From an uncultured Saprospiraceae bacterium (GTDB taxonomy: Bacteria; Bacteroidota; Bacteroidia; Chitinophagales; Saprospiraceae): a DNA stretch of 37,443 nucleotides. Positions 16,144 to 24,439 of this stretch are shown here, one piece after another; the stretch's first letter is position 1; every line of letters starts with the position of its first letter. The notes beneath the pieces were generated by a model. The model had not been told where the DNA came from. It was given only the letters and a program-made list of their open reading frames with translations, and did no database searches. The DNA lies in NCBI GenBank assembly GCA_938018185.1, contig CALIIW010000242.1, forward strand, positions 1-37,443, in the 5' to 3' direction. The translations under genes were made by a program, and so were the position numbers.

Positions 16144-16777
16144 ATCTTTAATACAACTTTTAATAAGCCTCTTTTTTTTCGGAGGAATTCTTTCTTGCTC
16201 TTCAAGCAAACTTGCTTCTAAGGTTCAAAGAGATAATTTTTCAACAGAACAGAAAATTCTTATTTCTCAAAACACTGAAGAAATACCGATGCGTGTATTT
16301 CTAACAACAAATGAAAAAGATTCTCTTTTGTTAAGGAAGAAATCCCACGACGTAGTTCCCTCAAATGAAGATGAACTCCTTGTTCATTTTATAAATAGAT
16401 TGTTAAGCACCGTTCAAGATAGCATGTCGCTGGGTGTCGGTATTGCGGCTCCCCAAGTAGGGATTCTTAAAAACATTATTTGGGTCCAAAGATTTGATAA
16501 AGAGGACTTTCCTTTCGAAGTTTATCTCAATCCAAAGATTGTCCAATACTCAGTAAAGAAACAACCTTGTCCCGAAGGATGTCTTTCCATTCCAAATAAA
16601 AGAGCTACCACTCAAAATAGGGCTTATGCGATATTATTAGAATACGATAAGCTGGATGGAAGCCATCATGTAGAAATGGTAGAAGATTTTACTGCTGTGA
16701 TCTTTCAACATGAAATTGACCATTTAGACGGAATTCTCTTTACTGATCATTTGACAGATGATAAAATAACAAAGTAA
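16133..16777 (+). CDS. Peptide deformylase with a lipoprotein signal peptide
   Basis: The product has 214 residues. The three deformylase motifs are intact: GVGIAAPQVG (101-110), EGCLS (148-152, metal ligand Cys150) and HEIDH (193-197, ligands His193 and His197, catalytic Glu194). This is an Fe2+/Zn2+ enzyme that removes the formyl group from N-terminal formyl-methionine. Unusually, the first 22 residues form a hydrophobic signal ending in a lipobox (GILSC, Cys22) followed by SSS. The protein is therefore predicted to be a lipoprotein in the periplasm, not the housekeeping cytoplasmic enzyme. It may act on formylated peptides outside the cytoplasm or have another substrate. It overlaps the GNAT gene upstream. 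A terminator follows. Confidence 0.88.
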   Translation: MKFKSLIQLLISLFFFGGILSCSSSKLASKVQRDNFSTEQKILISQNTEEIPMRVFLTTNEKDSLLLRKKSHDVVPSNEDELLVHFINRLLSTVQDSMSLGVGIAAPQVGILKNIIWVQRFDKEDFPFEVYLNPKIVQYSVKKQPCPEGCLSIPNKRATTQNRAYAILLEYDKLDGSHHVEMVEDFTAVIFQHEIDHLDGILFTDHLTDDKITK

Positions 16778-16808
16778 TAATTTGATCTTTTGATTTAAAT
16801 TTCAGATT

Positions 16809-16847
16809 ATCTTTTATCTTTATATAAATTGATAAAGGATTTTTTTG
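16809..16847 (+). terminator. Rho-independent terminator after peptide deformylase
   Basis: A 10-bp AT-rich stem (16809-16818 with 16831-16840, one G-T pair, 12-base loop) is followed directly by six T residues (16841-16846). It separates the deformylase from the molybdenum hydroxylase genes, so the latter probably have their own promoter. Confidence 0.65.
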
Positions 16848-16891
16848 ATTAAAAAATTAATAGACCTTTAAACAAAACATAAAAGAATCAA

Positions 16892-17344
16892 ATGGCAACC
16901 TACAGTATTAAAATAAATAATGAAACTAGACAGGTAGATGTTGATCCAGATACACCCTTGTTATGGGTTTTAAGAGATAATCTTAATTTAGTAGGCACTA
17001 AGTATGGTTGCGGCATTGCACAATGTGGTGCCTGCACAGTGCACATGAACGGAGATCCTATACGGTCCTGCTCCGTCCCAATTTCAAGAATAGATGGTGC
17101 TTCGATTACAACCATAGAAGGTCTCTCTGAAAACACCAGTCATCCTTTGCAAAAAGCATGGCAAGAACATGATGTTCCCCAATGTGGTTATTGCCAAGCT
17201 GGACAAATTATGTCTGCTGCTGCCTTATTGAAATCCAATGCAAGTCCTTCAGATGAAGAAATTGATAAAGCCATGCATGGGAATATATGCCGTTGTGCTT
17301 CTTATACTAAAATAAAAGCAGCCATTAAATCAGCCTCTAAATAA
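16892..17344 (+). CDS. [2Fe-2S] small subunit of a xanthine dehydrogenase-family enzyme
   Basis: 150 residues. The N-terminal plant-type ferredoxin domain carries CGIAQCGAC (Cys40, 45, 48) and Cys60 for one [2Fe-2S] cluster. The C-terminal helical domain carries CGYC (Cys98, 101) and CRC (Cys133, 135) for the second cluster next to the molybdenum cofactor. This is the IorA/CoxS-type subunit that passes electrons out of the molybdenum centre. It has no signal peptide of its own and presumably travels with its Tat-signalled partner, encoded five bases downstream. There is no FAD subunit gene nearby, as in isoquinoline-oxidoreductase-like and aldehyde-dehydrogenase-like enzymes that donate electrons to a cytochrome or membrane carrier. 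Confidence 0.95.
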   Translation: MATYSIKINNETRQVDVDPDTPLLWVLRDNLNLVGTKYGCGIAQCGACTVHMNGDPIRSCSVPISRIDGASITTIEGLSENTSHPLQKAWQEHDVPQCGYCQAGQIMSAAALLKSNASPSDEEIDKAMHGNICRCASYTKIKAAIKSASK

Positions 17345-17349
17345 AACAA

Positions 17350-19536
17350 ATGAATAAATCAGAAAATAAATTGCAACGTAGAACTTTCATCAAGGCATCT
17401 ACAGCAGTTGGTGGTGGATTACTATTGGGTTTTAATTGGTTTTTCTCTTGCAAAGCAGATACAATTCTCGAAGAAGAAGCTTCGAAATTAGTTATGCCAG
17501 ACAATTGGTATGAGATGAATGGATTTTTAAAGATTGGCGAGAATGGTGTTGTGACCATTATGTCTCCTAATCCAGAGATTGGTCAAAATGTAAAGACTTC
17601 CATGCCTATGATCATAGCAGAAGAGCTTGATGTAGATTGGGCAAATGTCGTCGTAGAACAAGCACCTCTGAATTCAGACCTTTTTAAAAGACAAGTGGCA
17701 GGTGGTTCTCAATCTATAAGACAAGGTTGGGATTCCTTGCGAAAAACAGGAGCTACTGCCAAGCAAATGCTCATTAATGCTGCAGCAGAAAAATGGGAGG
17801 TAGATCCAAGTAACTGTACTGCAAACATGGGTGTTGTCAATTCTTCAACAGGTCTTAGTCTTAGCTATGGAGAAATTGCTTCTGATGCAGCAAAGATGGA
17901 AGTACCTACAGAGGTGAAACTTAAAGAAGCAAACGATTTTAAAATCATTGGCAATTCTAAGACCAATGTCGACATGGAAAAGATAATAACTGGAAAGCCT
18001 TTGTTTGGTATAGACACTAAAAAGGAAGGAATGGTTTACGCAGTCGTCTCTCGTCCAAAAGGTTTTGGTATGAAGCTGGGCTCGCTTGATGACGCTGAGA
18101 CCAGAAAGGTAAATGGCGTTATTGATGTTATCCAATTTGGTGATATAAATGCAAGTAGACAAGGCAAACAAGTTGATAAGGTAGCTGTAATAGCTTCGTC
18201 AACTTGGGCTGCTATGAAAGGAAGAAAAGCGTTAAAGATAGATTGGATAAAAAATGAAACATTAGAAGATACTAGTTTTCATGATAGCAAATTGGATGAA
18301 TTATTAAAAGTAAAAAGTGAAAAACCTAAGCGGAACGATGGTGATATTGAGAAAGCTTTTAAAACTTGTGACCAAATAATAGAAAAAGTTTATGAGGCCC
18401 CTTTCTTGCCTCATAATTGCCTAGAACCAATGAATTTCTTTGCCGACGTAACGGATGATAAAGCCGAATTCAGTGGTCCTATTCAGACGCCTGCTTGGAC
18501 TAGATCTAGGATTGCTAAACTGCTGGGTCGAGAAGAACAGGATGTCAAAATAAACATGACAAGAATGGGTGGTGGCTTTGGAAGGAGACTCTATGGTGAC
18601 TTTGCTACCGAAGCTGCAGAAATCTCTGCCAAGATCAAAAAGCCAACGCAATTGATTTTTACTAGAGAAGATGACATGACTGCTGGGACTTACAGACCAG
18701 CTTCTAAATATAGAATTAAAGCCGGGATAAAAAATGGAGAGATCATCGCATACCACTTAACAGAAGCGGCAGTTAACGGAAACATGTTTGACAGCATTGC
18801 GAATTATTTTCCAGCTGGATCAATTCCTAATTTAAGAGTAGATGCAAATACTTTTGAATCTAATGTGACAACTGGTGCTTGGCGGGCGCCATATACTAAT
18901 TTCTTGGCTTTCGCAGAACAAAGTTTCTTTGATGAGTTAGCTGAGACTTTGGGAAAAGATGAAATCGAATTGCGACTTGAACTGTATGAGAAGGCCAAAG
19001 CAAATCCGGAAGCTAAATATGAATACGATCCTGAAAAAGCAATCGAAGTAACAAAGTTGGTTTTAGAAAAATCATCCTGGGGGAAAGCTGCTCAAGGAGT
19101 CAGTCAAGGCTTCTGCATGTACTTTTCACATAACACGCATGTTGCAGAAGTAGCAGAGGTTGTTATGAAATCAGGAATGCCTGTAGTCACTAAAGTAACT
19201 GCGGCAATACATTGTGGCATTGTGATTAATCCAGCAGCTGCAAAGAATCAAGTAGAAGGCGGAATAATTGATGGGATTGGACATGCGATGTACGGAGAAA
19301 TCAAATTTGACAAAGGGGTTCCTTCGGCAAACAATTTTAATAATTATAGATTGATTAGAATGGGTGAAAACCCAGCAATTGATGTTCATTTTGTTAAAAG
19401 CCAAGAGAGCCCAACTGGGCTAGGTGAACCTTCCTTACCTCCAGCAGCTGGTGCTGTTGCAAATGCCATCTTCAAAGCCACGGGGCAAAGATTTTATAAG
19501 CAGCCTTTTATAAAAGAATTGACTATCCTAGGGTAG
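17350..19536 (+). CDS. Molybdopterin-binding large subunit, IorB-like xanthine dehydrogenase family
   Basis: The product has 728 residues. It begins with a twin-arginine signal (QRRTFIKAS at 9-17, then GGGLLLGFNWFFSC), so the folded cofactor-loaded enzyme is exported to the periplasm. Cys34 at the end of the hydrophobic stretch could even make it a Tat lipoprotein. The molybdenum-cofactor-binding signature MGGGFGRRLYGDFATEAAEI lies at about 401-420, and GLGEPSLPPAAGAVANAI near the C-terminus holds the Glu used as catalytic base in this family. The overall arrangement resembles isoquinoline 1-oxidoreductase beta subunits. It is expected to hydroxylate an aldehyde or N-heterocycle, with the substrate unknown. 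It forms an operon with the small subunit; a terminator follows. Confidence 0.92.
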   Translation: MNKSENKLQRRTFIKASTAVGGGLLLGFNWFFSCKADTILEEEASKLVMPDNWYEMNGFLKIGENGVVTIMSPNPEIGQNVKTSMPMIIAEELDVDWANVVVEQAPLNSDLFKRQVAGGSQSIRQGWDSLRKTGATAKQMLINAAAEKWEVDPSNCTANMGVVNSSTGLSLSYGEIASDAAKMEVPTEVKLKEANDFKIIGNSKTNVDMEKIITGKPLFGIDTKKEGMVYAVVSRPKGFGMKLGSLDDAETRKVNGVIDVIQFGDINASRQGKQVDKVAVIASSTWAAMKGRKALKIDWIKNETLEDTSFHDSKLDELLKVKSEKPKRNDGDIEKAFKTCDQIIEKVYEAPFLPHNCLEPMNFFADVTDDKAEFSGPIQTPAWTRSRIAKLLGREEQDVKINMTRMGGGFGRRLYGDFATEAAEISAKIKKPTQLIFTREDDMTAGTYRPASKYRIKAGIKNGEIIAYHLTEAAVNGNMFDSIANYFPAGSIPNLRVDANTFESNVTTGAWRAPYTNFLAFAEQSFFDELAETLGKDEIELRLELYEKAKANPEAKYEYDPEKAIEVTKLVLEKSSWGKAAQGVSQGFCMYFSHNTHVAEVAEVVMKSGMPVVTKVTAAIHCGIVINPAAAKNQVEGGIIDGIGHAMYGEIKFDKGVPSANNFNNYRLIRMGENPAIDVHFVKSQESPTGLGEPSLPPAAGAVANAIFKATGQRFYKQPFIKELTILG

Positions 19537-19559
19537 ATAGTTAGGAAATGTAGAAAAAA

Positions 19560-19595
19560 GAAAGAATCCAATTCTCATTGGATTCTTTCTTTTTA
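19560..19595. terminator. Bidirectional Rho-independent terminator
   Basis: A perfect stem of at least 13 bp (19560-19572 with 19577-19589, 4-base loop TCTC) is flanked by an A run on the left and T5 on the right. It lies between the convergent genes ending at 19536 (+) and 19606 (-). Confidence 0.9.
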
Positions 19596-19605
19596 TATTG
19601 AAATT

Positions 19606-20067
19606 TTACCAACTCATGTCGTCTTCATTCTCAATATCTGCCTTTGGCTTTTCTTGAGTTGAAGTTTCTTCTGCCTTTGGAGCAGAAGTTGTGGTAGTAT
19701 CTTCCGTTTGAGTTTCTGCAGTAGGATTGGCTAAAGCTTCTGCTTCTTCTAAAGCTCGTTGCTCTTCCCACTCCTTATGCTTTCTTGTATACTCTTCATA
19801 ATCGTAATCTGGCATCAATTCAGTTTTGATGTGATTTAAGGCATCTTCAAGACCACCCATAAAACGATTAAAATCCTCCTTATACAAGAAGATCTTGTGT
19901 CTTTCGTAACCGTCGCCATTAAACTTCTTTGTGCTTTCTGTAAGCGTTAGGTAATAATCTTCACCTTTCGTTTTACGAACGTCAAAGAAATAAGTCCTTC
20001 GTTTGCCAGCTCGGATTTTGTTGGAATACACACTTTCCATTCTACTGTAATTTCTTTCGTTTTCCAC
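19606..20067 (-). CDS. PUR-family (DUF3276) nucleic-acid-binding protein
   Basis: The 153-residue cytoplasmic protein has a PUR domain at about residues 9-98: MESVYSNKIRAGKRRTYFFDVRKTKGEDYYLTLTESTKKF, then ERHKIFLYKEDFNRFMGGLEDALNHI, the pattern known from DUF3276/PurA-like proteins of Bacteroidota and spirochaetes (BpuR-type). These bind single-stranded DNA or RNA. The C-terminal 55 residues are acidic, Glu/Thr-rich and low-complexity, likely disordered. The start may be residue 1 or Met10; the core is unaffected. The same-strand ABC exporter lies upstream. Confidence 0.88.
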   Translation of the reverse strand: MENERNYSRMESVYSNKIRAGKRRTYFFDVRKTKGEDYYLTLTESTKKFNGDGYERHKIFLYKEDFNRFMGGLEDALNHIKTELMPDYDYEEYTRKHKEWEEQRALEEAEALANPTAETQTEDTTTTSAPKAEETSTQEKPKADIENEDDMSW

Positions 20068-20146
20068 AGATTGTTTAATATTTTGTTTTGAAAAATAAGG
20101 CTGTTACATACAAATTTAACTAAATAATGATTTTAACCTAACTATT

Positions 20147-21952
20147 TTAATATTTTATTGTCTCATCCTCTAATTGCTGCTTTTCAAACATATCATAATA
20201 GAAGCCTTTGTTTGCCAGCAATTGTTCATGTGTGCCTTCTTCTGTTATCCTTCCATTATCTAAAACTAATATCTTATCAAAGGTGAAAAAAGAATATATA
20301 CGATGGGTAATAATCACGGTAGTTTTATCCTTAAGCTCCTTTTCAAGGTGACTAAGAATATGTTTTTCAGTACTAGTATCAACAGCAGAAAGGCAATCAT
20401 CAAGAATAACGATTTGAGGCTTCTTAATCAAAGCCCTAGCAATAGTTATCCTCTGTTTTTGACCTCCTGATAAAGTAACACCTCTTTCTCCTACAAGCGT
20501 ATCGTAACCTTTATTAAGAGTAAGGATATCCTCATGCACCGAAGCATATTTTGCATATTTTTCTATCTCAGACTTTTCTTGTTTATCCAATCCAAATATA
20601 ATATTCGAATTAATCGTATCAGAATAGAGAAAAATGTCTTGAGGCACATAACCGATGTTTTTCCGAAGTATATTTAAGTCGATTTTCTGAATATTATTGC
20701 CGTCAATATTTATCTCACCAGAGCTTACATCATACATCCTTACAAGCAGATCTGCAATACTTGTTTTGCCTGATCCAGTTTTACCAACAATAGCTAGTTT
20801 GCCACCTTTAGGTAATTTGAAGTTTACATCTGACAATGCTTTAATCCCAGTATCAGGATAAACAAAGTCAACGTTTTTGAATTCTATTGCTCCTTGAATT
20901 TCACTGACTTCCGGATTATTAATAATAGAAGCATCCACTTCCAAAAACTCATTTAATCTCTTTTGAGAAGCTTCTGCTTGTTGTATTATTGAAGCGATCC
21001 AACCAATTGAAGTAACTGGCCATGTTAGCATATTGACATAGATAACAAATTCTGCTATGTTTCCTGGAGATATTTCCCCTTTTGCAACTTGAAAACCTCC
21101 AATTAAAACTGTAATGATCGTACTGATTCCTATCAATAAGATCATCAAAGGATAAAACATCGCATCAATTTTTGCCAGTTCCATTGCTTTACCTTTGTAG
21201 GCTTCTGATTGGTCTGAAAACATCTTTCCCATTGTCTTTTCTTGCACATAAGACTTTACGACTCTTATACCTGAATAAACCTCTTGAGAGATGTTATTTA
21301 ATACTGCCAACTGCTGCTGAATTTTAGTACTCTTCCTATTTATAATGCTACTGACATAATATATTGATAAGGATAAAAAGGGCAGTGGAGCTAAACTATA
21401 TAAGCTCATTTTAACATTGACGGAGAACATGGAGTACATGACAAGAACAGTCAATGTTGTCAGATTCATGCCATACAAAATCACAGGTCCTAGGTACATT
21501 CTCACCTTAGAAACATCCTCTGTGATTCTAGACATCAAGTCACCAGTTTTATTTCTTTTGTAAAAGGCAAGATCAAGAGATTCATATTTTGTAAAGACTT
21601 CCTTTCTCAGATCGTATTCAATCAAACGGGACATAACTATTACTGTTTGACGCATCCAATACATGAAAAAACCAGTTGTAAAGGCCAGGAGTATAACTAC
21701 AAATCCAAAAAGAAAAAGGGCATAGCTGAAGTCTTTTAAAATCTGCTGTTTCATTTCAAAACCATCGTAGTTGTTTAGCAAACTGATGTTGTCAACAACA
21801 AGATCCAATGCTTCTCTAATCATCTTAGGTTGCCATACCTTAAAGTAATTTGACAGAAATACGAAAAGCAAGCCTAAGAGCAAATGCCACTTATAATGTA
21901 GAAGGTATTTATTTAAGTAAAAGAGATTTTTCACGCTGCAATATATAACCAT
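20147..21952 (-). CDS. ABC transporter, fused permease and ATPase (MsbA/LmrA type exporter)
   Basis: 601 residues. The N-terminal transmembrane domain (about 10-325, six helices; includes LLGLLFVFLSNYFKVWQPKMI and the coupling region YKRNKTGDLMSRITEDVSKVR) is followed by an ATPase domain (about 345-590). Walker A is GKTGSGKT, the signature LSGGQKQR, Walker B IVILDD and the H-loop ITHR. Half-transporters of this type work as homo- or heterodimers that export lipids, peptides or drugs across the inner membrane. No accessory gene points to the substrate. It is transcribed divergently from fbp. Confidence 0.93.
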   Translation of the reverse strand: MVIYCSVKNLFYLNKYLLHYKWHLLLGLLFVFLSNYFKVWQPKMIREALDLVVDNISLLNNYDGFEMKQQILKDFSYALFLFGFVVILLAFTTGFFMYWMRQTVIVMSRLIEYDLRKEVFTKYESLDLAFYKRNKTGDLMSRITEDVSKVRMYLGPVILYGMNLTTLTVLVMYSMFSVNVKMSLYSLAPLPFLSLSIYYVSSIINRKSTKIQQQLAVLNNISQEVYSGIRVVKSYVQEKTMGKMFSDQSEAYKGKAMELAKIDAMFYPLMILLIGISTIITVLIGGFQVAKGEISPGNIAEFVIYVNMLTWPVTSIGWIASIIQQAEASQKRLNEFLEVDASIINNPEVSEIQGAIEFKNVDFVYPDTGIKALSDVNFKLPKGGKLAIVGKTGSGKTSIADLLVRMYDVSSGEINIDGNNIQKIDLNILRKNIGYVPQDIFLYSDTINSNIIFGLDKQEKSEIEKYAKYASVHEDILTLNKGYDTLVGERGVTLSGGQKQRITIARALIKKPQIVILDDCLSAVDTSTEKHILSHLEKELKDKTTVIITHRIYSFFTFDKILVLDNGRITEEGTHEQLLANKGFYYDMFEKQQLEDETIKY

Positions 21953-22155
21953 TTCCGATACTAAATGGTTGTGAATCTGAGTATCTTAATGAGGCTAGAA
22001 TTTGCAGGAACATACCTCAGGCCAGGCTAGAAGCTAAGCTGCTTAAAAAAGGTAATTTTTCTAAACAAAGAATTATAGCCTATGCTCATTCTGCTTATTT
22101 TATGGCTTCAAACGCTTGGAAAGTTATTGCAAATCTAAATGGAGAAAGCAATTAA
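21949..22155 (+). pseudogene. Possible gene remnant: 68-codon open frame without a start codon
   Basis: Between the stop at 21946-21948 and the stop at 22153-22155 the frame stays open but has no ATG, GTG or TTG upstream of a Met two-thirds of the way in. The translation looks protein-like and helical (for example PQARLEAKLLKKGNFSKQRI and AYAHSAYFMASNAWKVIANL). I do not recognise it. In DNA this AT-rich, a run of this length is moderately unlikely by chance. It could be the decayed 3' part of a small gene. Confidence 0.25.
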
Positions 22156-22299
22156 AGGCTATAACCACTGAAGCAAATTACCGTATAATTACCTAAACAG
22201 CCAAATAAAGCACAAAAAACAAAGAGAGTAGTGGCAAATGCCCAAATTGCTAGCTATTTTCAGTAATTTTGATCAGGTTTTAATAAAATACAAAAATCA
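21953..22299. other. Divergent promoter region of the ABC exporter and fbp
   Basis: Apart from the open frame at 21949-22155, I see only a candidate -7 box TAATTTTG at 22264-22271, 28 bases before the fbp start. It has a poorly spaced ATTG at 22246-22249. Confidence 0.35.
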
Positions 22300-23340
22300 A
22301 TGAGTAGGATAGTAACATTAGACGAATTCATCATACAACGACAAAAGGATTTCCCGTATGCTTCAGGCGAGTTAACGGGTTTGTTACGAGATATTGGAGT
22401 AGCAGCTAAAATAGTTAATAGGGAAGTGAACAAGGCTGGCCTAGTCTCTATACTTGGTGTTGCAAATGCTGAAAATGCTACTGGTGATGAAGTTCAAAAG
22501 TTGGATCTCTATGCCAATGATAAATTGATCGATTGTTTGAAGAATAGTGGTGAATGTTGTGGTATTGCATCGGAAGAAAATGAAGGCTTCATTTCTATCC
22601 CTTCTATTGAGTCAAAAAAAGCAAAGTATGTGGTTGTCTTTGATCCATTAGATGGGTCATCAAACATTGATGTTAATGTTTCTGTAGGAACCATATTTGG
22701 CATCTATAGAAGAAAATCTAAAGATACTGGTCCATGTGAAATGGAAGACTTTTTGCAAAAGGGCTCAGAGCTTGTTGCGGGTGGTTATGTTATTTATGGC
22801 ACCTCAACGATATTAGTTTATTCAACTGGTTCTGGTGTAAATGGATTCACTTTGGACCCATCCATTGGAGAATTCTGCCTCTCTCATAGAGACATTAAGA
22901 TTCCAGACAGAGGAAACTATTATTCTGTAAATCAAGGCTATTATCTAAAGTTTGATGTAGAAATGAGAAGGTATATTGATTACTGCTCTGATCTTAATCT
23001 TAGACTTAGATATATTGGCTCTATGGTATCAGACGTTCATAGGACCTTATTCAAAGGAGGAATCTTCCTTTATCCTAATACAAGGAAATTTCCAAAAGGA
23101 AAATTAAGAATCTTGTACGAATGTAATCCACTATCATTTATCGTTGAGCAAGCCGGTGGAAAGGCAGTAACCTGTGATATGGATAGAATCCTTGATATTA
23201 AGCCGACAGAGCTTCATCAAAGATCTTCCATTGCTATTGGCTCTCCAGGTATGATTGATGAAATGAGAGATTTTGTTCAAAAATACTCTATGCCTACACC
23301 GTATGTGGAAAACGGAGCCTCAAATGGAACCCCAGCTTAA
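22300..23340 (+). CDS. fbp: Fructose-1,6-bisphosphatase class I
   Basis: 346 residues, cytoplasmic. It hydrolyses fructose-1,6-bisphosphate to fructose-6-phosphate in gluconeogenesis. The class I metal and substrate motifs are present: EENEGFISI (about 89-97), VVFDPLDGSSNIDVNVSVGTIFGIYR (about 111-136, the family hallmark), YSVNQGYYLKF, the RYIGSMVSDVHRTLFKGGIFLYP region, and KLRILYECNPLSFIVEQAGGKA. Length and N-terminus (MSRIVTLDEFIIQRQ) are typical of the family. It appears to be a single-gene unit; nearby beta-oxidation genes would feed acetyl-CoA into the same gluconeogenic flow, but no operon link exists. Confidence 0.97.
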   Translation: MSRIVTLDEFIIQRQKDFPYASGELTGLLRDIGVAAKIVNREVNKAGLVSILGVANAENATGDEVQKLDLYANDKLIDCLKNSGECCGIASEENEGFISIPSIESKKAKYVVVFDPLDGSSNIDVNVSVGTIFGIYRRKSKDTGPCEMEDFLQKGSELVAGGYVIYGTSTILVYSTGSGVNGFTLDPSIGEFCLSHRDIKIPDRGNYYSVNQGYYLKFDVEMRRYIDYCSDLNLRLRYIGSMVSDVHRTLFKGGIFLYPNTRKFPKGKLRILYECNPLSFIVEQAGGKAVTCDMDRILDIKPTELHQRSSIAIGSPGMIDEMRDFVQKYSMPTPYVENGASNGTPA

Positions 23341-23501
23341 ATAAGTGTCGTTTTCAATGAAAAGAGTTTACCTCTTGTTATTATAAAAATTAAGCAATAA
23401 TTTTGTTCTTGCTAGGTTTTTTATAATAGCATTCGAATAAGCTATCATTAGCAATTTCCTAAATATTTGTTTTACCGATTAATAGTCAAAAAATCTATAC
23501 A

Positions 23502-24131
23502 ATGAGACTTACTTTTCTTTTGTTTGCTTTTACATTAACAATGTTTTCTTGCCAAGATGAACCTAAGCAACAAGCCATAAAAACCATACCTGCCCCTACG
23601 AATGGTGAAATTTCCAAGGCTCCCAAAGTTGATAAGAGTAAAATGAGCAAAGAACCTATGTTTAGGTTAGTTATGGATAATCCAGACAATCTAGAAGTAG
23701 GTATAAAAATTAAAAGTGATGATCAGATATTTAGAAAAAGTAAAAAAGTATATGACTCAGTACTTTTAAATGAAAGATCCACATTGGAGTATTCGATTGA
23801 CGGGAAAGAATACTCTTATGATATTCCAAAAGGTACTTTGAGTTTACTACTCAATCCATCAAGGAAAGATTATTTACTTGAAGAGATTGTATATAAAAAT
23901 AATAAAAGATCAAATCAAGGTCCATTTGAAACAAAAGTAATCCCTATTCAAAAACTTAATGATAAAACTTCTATATCAAGGGGGCCATTTAAGCTTATTA
24001 AAGCGCAGCCAGTAATTATTGGTTTTGAACTTGCACCCGAGGATAGAGTACCGGAAGAAATTGCAGCAGCTGGGAATGAGGAATATAAAAGATTCTTCAA
24101 GTTAAGAAGGTACTGGTTGCAAGCTGATTAA
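23502..24131 (+). CDS. Hypothetical lipoprotein
   Basis: The product has 209 residues. The N-terminus is a lipoprotein signal (MRLTFLLFAFTLTMFSC, lipobox MFSC with Cys17), followed by a Lys/Pro-rich linker (about 20-55). The mature domain is beta-rich (LEVGIKIKSDDQIFRKSKK, STLEYSIDGKEYSYDIPKGTL, GPFKLIKAQPVIIGFELAPEDRVP). I do not recognise it. It is predicted to sit on the inner face of the outer membrane or on the cell surface. It stands alone between fbp and a terminator-flanked convergent gene. Confidence 0.7.
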   Translation: MRLTFLLFAFTLTMFSCQDEPKQQAIKTIPAPTNGEISKAPKVDKSKMSKEPMFRLVMDNPDNLEVGIKIKSDDQIFRKSKKVYDSVLLNERSTLEYSIDGKEYSYDIPKGTLSLLLNPSRKDYLLEEIVYKNNKRSNQGPFETKVIPIQKLNDKTSISRGPFKLIKAQPVIIGFELAPEDRVPEEIAAAGNEEYKRFFKLRRYWLQAD

Positions 24132-24439
24132 TAGTTAATTGGAATAAAACTTACTTGGTGTGATTTTTTATGGATAGATTGATTTTTTTGTTTTAGCAAA
24201 AATAAAAGTCTGGTTGACTTTCAAATGAAGGACTCAAAATAAAATCAAATGGCTTTCCAGAAGTACTTTGTTTTTCGGAAAGTACCGCTAAAAAACGAGA
24301 TTAAGAATTTAAATAACACATGTATCAAAAGTTGATTTTAATGGCTTAGGTTTTATCTAACATTCCCAAAAAAAAGGGTGCGAGAAATCGCACCCTTTTT
24401 TTATACATCTCTAGTAGCCAACAGAGAATTTATTTTCTA
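24132..24439. other. Convergent intergenic region
   Basis: No gene is seen. It contains a 7-bp inverted repeat (24263-24269 with 24279-24285) of unknown meaning and the strong terminator at 24367-24402. Confidence 0.5.
24367..24402. terminator. Bidirectional Rho-independent terminator
   Basis: A perfect 8-bp GC-rich stem (24376-24383 with 24388-24395, GAAA tetraloop) is flanked by nine A on the left and seven T on the right. It serves the lipoprotein gene (+) and the thiolase gene (-). Confidence 0.93.
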
